Source: Anaeromyces robustus (Eukaryota; Neocallimastigomycota; Neocallimastigomycetes; Neocallimastigales; Neocallimastigaceae). Taken from it: a stretch of 22,778 nt of DNA. Made by a program: the position numbers and the translations under genes. Below the pieces are notes generated by a model, which was not told the origin of the DNA, ran no database searches, and worked only from the letters and a program-made list of their open reading frames with translations. Below, piece by piece: positions 17,045 to 22,778 of the stretch (position 1 is its first letter; each line of letters opens with the position of its first letter). The stretch is taken from the NCBI GenBank assembly GCA_002104895.1, contig MCFG01000122.1:135001-157778 (forward strand). The letters run 5' to 3'.

Positions 17045-19394
17045 TTATTGAGCAGCTCTTTGAGCAGCACGTTTTTCAGTTTGGGCCTTTTAAAATATTG
17101 AAAGATAAATAAATTTATATAGATATATAAAATAATTAAAAAATGAATTTAAAAGATATAATATATAAATTAATATATAATTATTTATTATTGGATATTT
17201 AATTACCTTGAAACCAGTCTTAATAGTAGAAACGGACTTAACAGCACCACAAGCTTCACAATGTAAGAAGAAAATACGATTATCCTTTTCTAAAATAGTT
17301 TCTGGTGATTTACAAACCTTACAAGTAACATATTCCACTATAATTTTAAATAATAATAAATTAATATTACATTTTCATTAATCAAAAAAAAAAAAAAAAA
17401 TTATATTAAATACTTTTAAATACTTACTAATATAACGCTTTAAAATATTTTCAATTTGTTTTTGTTGGAAACGACCCTTAATAACTAAACGTTGACTACC
17501 ATCTATAGATCCACTAGTACCAAGTTCAGCAAATAAGAATTGAATAACATGTTCTGGTTGACGGTGCATTCTTTAATTATTTTTTAAATTTAATTTTAGT
17601 AAATGTTTGTTTGTTTGTTTGTTTTTAAATAAAAAAATACAACTTTTATATTTATAATAGAAATTTATATAAATTTAACATACCTTTTACAAATTTCAAC
17701 TAAGTTGAAGAATACAGTCTTACGAGAACCTTCACGATGAACTTGTGGTGGAACAATAGTGTAACGCTTCTTTTCACCAACAAGATCTGGATTCTTTTCA
17801 CGAAGAATCTTAAAGATACGAGTTAAGAGCTTTTTTATATTATTATTTTTTTTATGTTATTTTTTTTTTTTAAAAAAAATATATATATATAATATATTAT
17901 TAATATTATTATTATAAAATATTTTAAATACATTTAATATTTAAAGTAATTAATTAATATTATTTAAAAATTCAAAAAAAAAAAAAAAAAAAAAAAAAAA
18001 TAAAATATAAATAATAAAATATAAATAATAAAATATAAATAATAAAATATAAATAATAAAATATTATTCTAAAACAAATAATTTATTAAAATGTATTTTT
18101 CTTACTTCATCGTATGTGTAATCTCTGTCAGAATCGAGCCAGCTTTCTTCACTGGTATTTTCTGGCTTTTCTTCAGCTTGTTCTTCAACAACATCATCAA
18201 TACCTCCATCGGCCTTAAGTTGAGCTTCGAATTCAGCAAGATTTGGTCTCTTCTTCTTCTTCTTCTTCTTTTCACCAAATGAAGCAATGCTATCAACTTC
18301 AGCTGGAGATTCTGATCTTGGAGTATCAGCCTTTTTTAATAATTATATAGAGTTATATATATTAAACAATACATTTCATTTAACATTATTGTTGTATATA
18401 TTAAATTATAAATTTAATTATATAAATATTTACTTCAAGAGTAGCAGTCTTCTTCTTCTTCTTCTTCTTCTTTTCACCAAACATAGCCATTGGATCTTCA
18501 ACTTGAGCTTCAGCAGTTTCTGAAGCGGCTGCTGCAGTATCAAGTGATTTATCCTTCTTCTTCTTCTTCTTCTTTTTCATAGTAGTGTCAAAGAAGGCCT
18601 TTTTTTTAATGTAAATTATAAATATTAATCCATAAATATATTATTACGAGTTAATAATGTTATTAAATTTGAAATAAAGTAATAAAAAAAAAGATTATTT
18701 TCGAATTATATAATAAATTATTGTATATTTTTTTCTTAAATAATTATAAATTCTACTTTAATTATATTATTTTCCAAATTATATAAAAAATTATTGTACA
18801 TCATATTTTTCGAATCATATAAATTATTGTATATTTTAATTTTATTTCTAATCAATATTTTTCGAATAAAGTAATAATCATATAAATTATTGTATATTTT
18901 AATTCTAATCAATATATTCGATTAAAGTAATAAATACATTGTATATCTTATTATAATCATCAATATTCAAAATAAATTAATTTTATTAAATCAATAGCAA
19001 TAAATAATTTTTAATCCATTAACATTGGTTTAATGATTTCAAATGATTTCATCTTATTAAAATTGATGAACAATTTTTCAATACAAAATAATATACAAAT
19101 ATATATTAATTGTTGAAATATTAATATTTAATTATTAAATCATATCGTATTGAAAAAATTAAAAAAAAATAATATTATAGTAATTATATTGACTGTTTGA
19201 TTGATTGACGAAATCTTATATACAAATTATTTTTAAAATTGAATTTTTTTTTTTTCTTTTTTTAAATTTTATTGTTTTAAAAACTAAAAACGTTATCCCT
19301 TTAATCTTTAAATAATTATATTTTCATATATTATTACATTTGGATCTTCGACAGTCTTGTCTTGTTCGTGTTTAATTTCTTCTTCGTTTTCCAT
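17045..19394 (-). CDS. SUI3: Translation initiation factor eIF2 subunit beta
   Basis: This is the beta subunit of the eIF2 complex that brings initiator Met-tRNA to the 40S ribosome. It has seven exons: 19338-19394, 18434-18598, 18106-18330, 17684-17829, 17428-17570, 17207-17337 and 17045-17086. Joined, they encode 302 residues without a stop. Introns are 739, 103, 276, 113, 90 and 120 nt. The first three are phase 0, the fourth splits an Arg codon, the fifth splits ATG (Met), and the last is phase 0. The N-terminus has the three lysine boxes of eukaryotic eIF2-beta at about 27-34, 62-69 and 95-101, which contact eIF5 and eIF2B-epsilon. [14 protein letters not shown] opens the conserved domain, followed by [21 protein letters not shown] and [18 protein letters not shown]. 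The zinc finger is C251-x2-C254, C272-x2-C275, and the end is [14 protein letters not shown]. The start follows from the single ATG before exon 1. Exon joins agree with the conserved protein at every site. Codons favour C/G-ending forms, as expected for a highly expressed gene. Confidence 0.96.
17974..18065 (-). repeat. Homopolymer plus 14-bp repeats in eIF2-beta intron 3
   Basis: Intron 3 (17830-18105) contains A27 on the plus strand (U27 in the transcript) at 17974-18000. Next to it are about 4.6 copies of TAAAATATAAATAA at 18001-18065 with a 14-bp period. Expansion of these accounts for much of this intron's length. Confidence 0.9.
18599..19337 (-). other. Long first intron of eIF2-beta with decayed repeats
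   Basis: This 739-nt intron follows a 19-codon first exon; the other introns are 90-276 nt. Its 3' half on the transcript (18660-18960 on the plus strand) holds about five degenerate copies of a unit with TCGAAT, AAAGTAATA and ATAAATTATTGTATATTTT, near 18667, 18775, 18810, 18861 and 18919. The 5' splice site is GTAATA and the 3' end is A8-G. Long first introns often carry enhancers in fungi and plants; that is only a possibility here. Confidence 0.75.
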
Positions 19395-19442
19395 CTTGAT
19401 TTATTTATATTATTATTTTAAACAAAATAAATCTTTTTTGCG

Positions 19443-19458
19443 AAAAAAAAAAAAAAAA
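19443..19458 (-). promoter_or_regulatory. T16 tract upstream of eIF2-beta start
   Basis: A16 on the plus strand, so T16 on the coding strand, lies 48 nt before the ATG. A second run of ten lies at 19461-19470. It is probably a nucleosome-free promoter tract; this is inferred from position only. Confidence 0.4.
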
Positions 19459-20097
19459 GTAAAAAAAAAATTATAATATAAAAATAGATAATGTATTAAA
19501 ATGTAATGTAATATATATTAATTAATAAATACAATATTTTTTAATATATTAATATGTTTAATTCATATACATTCTTTTATAAATCTATGTTTTTATATTT
19601 AATATTGAAATATGATTGGTTTTTATTATTTTATGTATAACACAGCCAGTCAATGAAATAAAAAAAGAAATATAAAAAAAGTATTTATATATAAATATAA
19701 ACTTTTATAAATATTAATACATTTTTTATAAATAATAAATGTAAATGTAAAAACTAATTTATTATAATTTTATAAAATCATTGTTATAATAAACATAAAT
19801 TTATTATTATTATTTAATTATAAATTTTTTATATATAATTAACAAACTAAATAATAATTATTAAATAATATAATATAATAAATAATTTTTAAACTATTTG
19901 GTAAAAAAGCAATAATTTCATTTAAAACATTAAAGATGATAAATAATTAAAAAACAAAAAAAAAAACATTTTAATAATATAAATAATTTTTAAAGAATAG
20001 ATATAAAATATTTTTTTTTTAGAAGAATTAATAATAAAATAATCAATAATATCAATTATAAATAATTAAGAAAAAAAAACAATAACGTTGTGACATA

Positions 20098-20117
20098 TAA
20101 TAATAATAATAATAATA

Positions 20118-20159
<42 letters not shown>

Positions 20160-20185
20160 TAAATAATAATAATAATAATCTATAT

Positions 20186-20224
<39 letters not shown>
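20098..20224. repeat. (TAA)n array and A38 tract
   Basis: A (TAA)n array with TAAATAA interruptions occupies 20098-20179. An uninterrupted run of 38 A, the longest homopolymer in the window, follows at 20187-20224. Confidence 0.9.
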
Positions 20225-20226
<2 letters not shown>

Positions 20227-20678
20227 AAAAGAAAAAAAAATTAAAAAAGTTTGTTTTGTGTAACTTTAAAACATATCCTGAAAATGTTTAAACAAGTAAA
20301 TAAATTATATCAAAAAGTCAATAAATATAATAATGAAATTTTTGAAAATGTTGATATAATTTGACATATCATCATTTTATATATTATATATTAAAATATT
20401 ATATTTTATATATAATATGATTAATAATATATGTTATTATATTATTACAAATGTTTCTTTCCAATATTATTAGAATGATTATGATACATCAATAATATTA
20501 AATAGAAAATTTTTTGTTTTGTTTTATATATTAGTGTTGGTTAAAATAAAATATTAAAATTTTTATAAATAACTTTCAATAAAACTTCTTTCAAAATTAT
20601 ATTAAATATTAATATTAATTGAATCTAAAAAAATACAATATGCTTAAATAAATGTATAAATGTACAATAAATATAAAT

Positions 20679-20700
20679 ATATATAATTATAATTATATAT
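20679..20700. repeat. Perfect 22-bp A/T palindrome
   Basis: ATATATAATTATA at the left is mirrored exactly by its reverse complement with no spacer. In this composition it may be chance, though it could extrude as a cruciform. Confidence 0.6.
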
Positions 20701-20935
20701 AATGTATTATATTAAATTACATAGTTTTATAGTTAAAATGATCATTATATTTATCTTAATCATCTTAACAAAATATAACATAATTTAACTATAATAATTA
20801 TTACATATTTATTATAATTGATATATTAACATAAATATATAATAACAAAAAATATAAATTACAGAAGAAAACTCCTCAAAATAAATTTTAAACTAAATAT
20901 GTAGACCGAAAAATTCTTTAATCAAATATAATTAT

Positions 20936-20979
20936 TTTATTTATTTATTTATTTATTTAATTATATATATATTATTTAC

Positions 20980-21026
<47 letters not shown>

Positions 21027-21248
21027 CATATTTATTTATTTATATAATTATTTACTTATTATTTATTTATTTATTTATTTATTATTTACTTATTATTTAT
21101 TTATTATTTATTTATTTGTTTATTTATTTATTTATTTATTTTTTATTTATTTATTTATTTATTTGTTTGTTTACTTATTTATTTATTTATTTATTTTTAT
21201 TCATTTATTTTTATTTATAATTTATTTATTTATTTATTTTTTTATTTA
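20936..21248. repeat. (TTTA)n microsatellite
   Basis: This is a tetranucleotide array of about 310 bp with sporadic TTTG, TTAC and TTTTA variants. The TTATTTACTTATT variants recur several times, giving it a weak higher-order pattern. Confidence 0.95.
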
Positions 21249-22315
21249 CAGAAAAACAAAAGTAAAAAATAACATGATTTCGTAATAACAAATAAATTTT
21301 CATAAAAAATATTATTTATAATTATAAAATAATAATTAAATTTAATATTAAAAATATTAGTTAATTATTTTTATCCTGAAAAATTTAAAAAAATCATATG
21401 TAATCACTTATTTATAGTAATTTTATTAAATAAAAAAAAATACTGATTTAATTAAAATAATATATTTAATATTAAAAAATATTTAATTAATAATTAAAAG
21501 AAATAAAAAAAATTTCCAAACAAGATCGTAACCTTTAAAATTTTTAAATATTTTTAAATAATGAATATATTATTTTATATATCATCTTTATCATTTATAT
21601 ATATATAAATGTAAATATCAATATAAATTATTAATTTATAAGTTTTTTATTTTTTTAAAAAAAAAAAATAAATTAAAAATTTTACTATAAAAAAGCAAAT
21701 CTTTCATTACAAAGATTTCTTTTCTATTTATTACTATTTATTTTCATTTCAATTTCTAATATTTTTTTTTTTTTTTTCCTCGAAATTCTCAAAAAATTTA
21801 ATACTTAAAATCTATAAATAAATATCTATCAATTGTTTTTTTAAATATAAATAATAATTATAACAAGTCAATTTAAAATAACAAATTAATATACCATTTG
21901 TTTATTTTTATTACATTAAACTTCCAATTTCAATATAAATTAATGTAAATTTAAATTCAAAAGAAAGTAAGATAATTATAAAATTTTTCGTAATAGTTTT
22001 TTTTTATCAATTGAATTTTATAAAATAACATACTAAAATTAAAATAATAAAAATAATATAATAATAGAAAAATTCAATTCAATATAACTAAACTAAATAT
22101 AATCAAATTTATTCATTAAATATTATATAAAAACATTTGAAAAAATATAAATAAATTAATAATATATTACTTTTAAAAAGAATATATATATATATATATC
22201 AGAAAAGTTTGAAAAAAAATATTTTTGTATCCAATAGTTGATAATTAAAATACTATTTTAGTAATTATATACATATATATATATAAATTTTGTTTTTTAA
22301 TTAACGAATAAAAAG

Positions 22316-22353
22316 TTTTTTTTTTTTTTTTTTTTCCTTTTTCTTTTCCTTTC
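22316..22353 (+). promoter_or_regulatory. Pyrimidine tract before the carboxylesterase start
   Basis: Thirty-eight consecutive pyrimidines (T20, then C/T-mixed) end 38 nt before the ATG, followed by a short TTA run. Pyrimidine-rich tracts just upstream of the transcription start are typical of strong fungal promoters. The role is inferred. Confidence 0.45.
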
Positions 22354-22391
22354 ATTATTATTATTATTATTTTTGTTATAAATATTATACA

Positions 22392-22778
22392 ATGGACCTT
22401 ATTGTCGAAACTAAATATGGTAAAATTGAAGGTTTTACCGAAAAAGGAATTAATAAATGGTTTGGTATCCCATATGCAAAACCACCTATTAATGAATTGA
22501 GATTTCGTCGTGCAATTCCTCCTGATTCATGGGAAGGTATAAAAACTTGTAAAAATTTTTCAAATAGAGCCATTCAATTTATGAAATCACTTTCATATTC
22601 AAAAACACCAGAAAGTGAAGATTGTCTTTATTTAAATATATGGAGAAAAAATACCGAAGAAAAAAAATTACCTGTTTATGTATGGATTCATGGTGGTTAT
22701 TTACACTATGGTGAAAGTAGTGATCCTATATTCGATGGTTGCAATTTTGCAAACGAAAATATTATTTATGTTGATTTT
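22392..22778 (+). CDS. Type-B carboxylesterase, N-terminal part
   Basis: The ORF runs off the window end, so only residues 1-129 of a protein usually near 500 residues are present. These enzymes hydrolyse carboxylic esters through a Ser-His-Glu triad in an alpha/beta-hydrolase fold. Visible marks in order are WFGIPYAKPP (23-32), LRFRRA and SWEG (37-50), the family signature EDCLYLNIW (77-85 region, with its disulphide-type Cys), and the oxyanion-hole segment IHGG (99-102). HGGY replaces the more common HGGG. The nucleophile elbow (G-E-S-A-G) would lie beyond the end. There is no signal peptide, so it is predicted to be intracellular. The start is the first ATG (context ACAATGG) and matches where bacterial relatives begin. 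The short signal-less start and IPYAKPP/EDCLYLNIW spacing resemble Firmicutes esterases, which would suggest acquisition from rumen bacteria; this is inferred. No intron was seen in this part. Confidence 0.9.
   Translation, partial: MDLIVETKYGKIEGFTEKGINKWFGIPYAKPPINELRFRRAIPPDSWEGIKTCKNFSNRAIQFMKSLSYSKTPESEDCLYLNIWRKNTEEKKLPVYVWIHGGYLHYGESSDPIFDGCNFANENIIYVDF

Larger units (their letters stand above)
19395..22391. other. Divergent intergenic region between eIF2-beta and carboxylesterase
   Basis: About 3 kb separates the two divergently transcribed genes. I find no further gene that I can support. It contains TAA and TTTA arrays, an A38 tract and a perfect 22-bp palindrome, all listed, plus a 26-codon frame at 20284-20364 discussed as a finding. 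Confidence 0.6.

Noticed and set aside
18091-18523. Plus-strand frames opposite eIF2-beta exons
   Set aside because: They are antisense to conserved exons 2 and 3 and contain Leu runs that are simply the complement of the AAG lysine boxes.
20936-21248. CRISPR-like or telomere-like repeat
   Set aside because: The array is a plain TTTA microsatellite without spacers, and the organism is eukaryotic. The unit is not a known telomere repeat and lies internally.
22385-22573. Minus-strand frame opposite the carboxylesterase
   Set aside because: It is antisense to the conserved N-terminus of the esterase.

Overview
This is a eukaryotic nuclear window with extreme A+T bias. The gaps between genes are almost pure A/T: homopolymer tracts of 15 to 38 bases, (TTA)n, (TAA)n and (TTTA)n arrays, and short inverted repeats. 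The organism is eukaryotic because there are GT-AG introns inside a clear eIF2-beta gene, a nuclear tRNA-Ile(UAU) with an intron at the canonical position, and a LINE-like remnant with a poly(A) tail. The best guess is an anaerobic gut fungus (Neocallimastigomycota). This rests on base composition, Asn-rich tails and a carboxylesterase of bacterial flavour at the right edge. A dictyostelid-like amoeba is the main alternative, and the window alone does not decide it.

Layout. Positions 1-4638 hold no recognisable gene, only A/T tracts, a 45-bp minisatellite, a 36-bp tandem duplication and two hairpin-forming inverted repeats. Two paralogous seven-span membrane protein genes follow in the same orientation, 4639-5856 and 9721-10953, separated by about 3.9 kb of A/T repeat sequence. 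I do not recognise their family. Next comes a (TTA)-based higher-order repeat (11640-13165), interrupted at 12080-13043 by the decayed, 5'-truncated 3' end of a non-LTR retrotransposon. An orphan acidic, Asn/Asp-rich ORF (13829-14686) and the tRNA gene (16059-16151) lie to its right. On the minus strand, 17045-19394 is a seven-exon gene for translation initiation factor eIF2-beta (302 residues; six introns reconstructed). After a further 3 kb of A/T sequence, the window ends inside a type-B carboxylesterase gene on the plus strand (22392 onward).

The genes form no operon or pathway. Two housekeeping translation genes (tRNA-Ile and eIF2-beta) sit beside lineage-specific or accessory genes. The best candidate for something undescribed is the pair of seven-span proteins: about half identical through the membrane core, with an acidic residue conserved in each of spans 2, 3, 5, 6 and 7 and a short Q-x-P-N-x-M-L-I motif kept in otherwise unrelated disordered tails. 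The second is the set of eIF2-beta 3' splice sites, five of six being A-rich and ending AAG rather than pyrimidine-AG.
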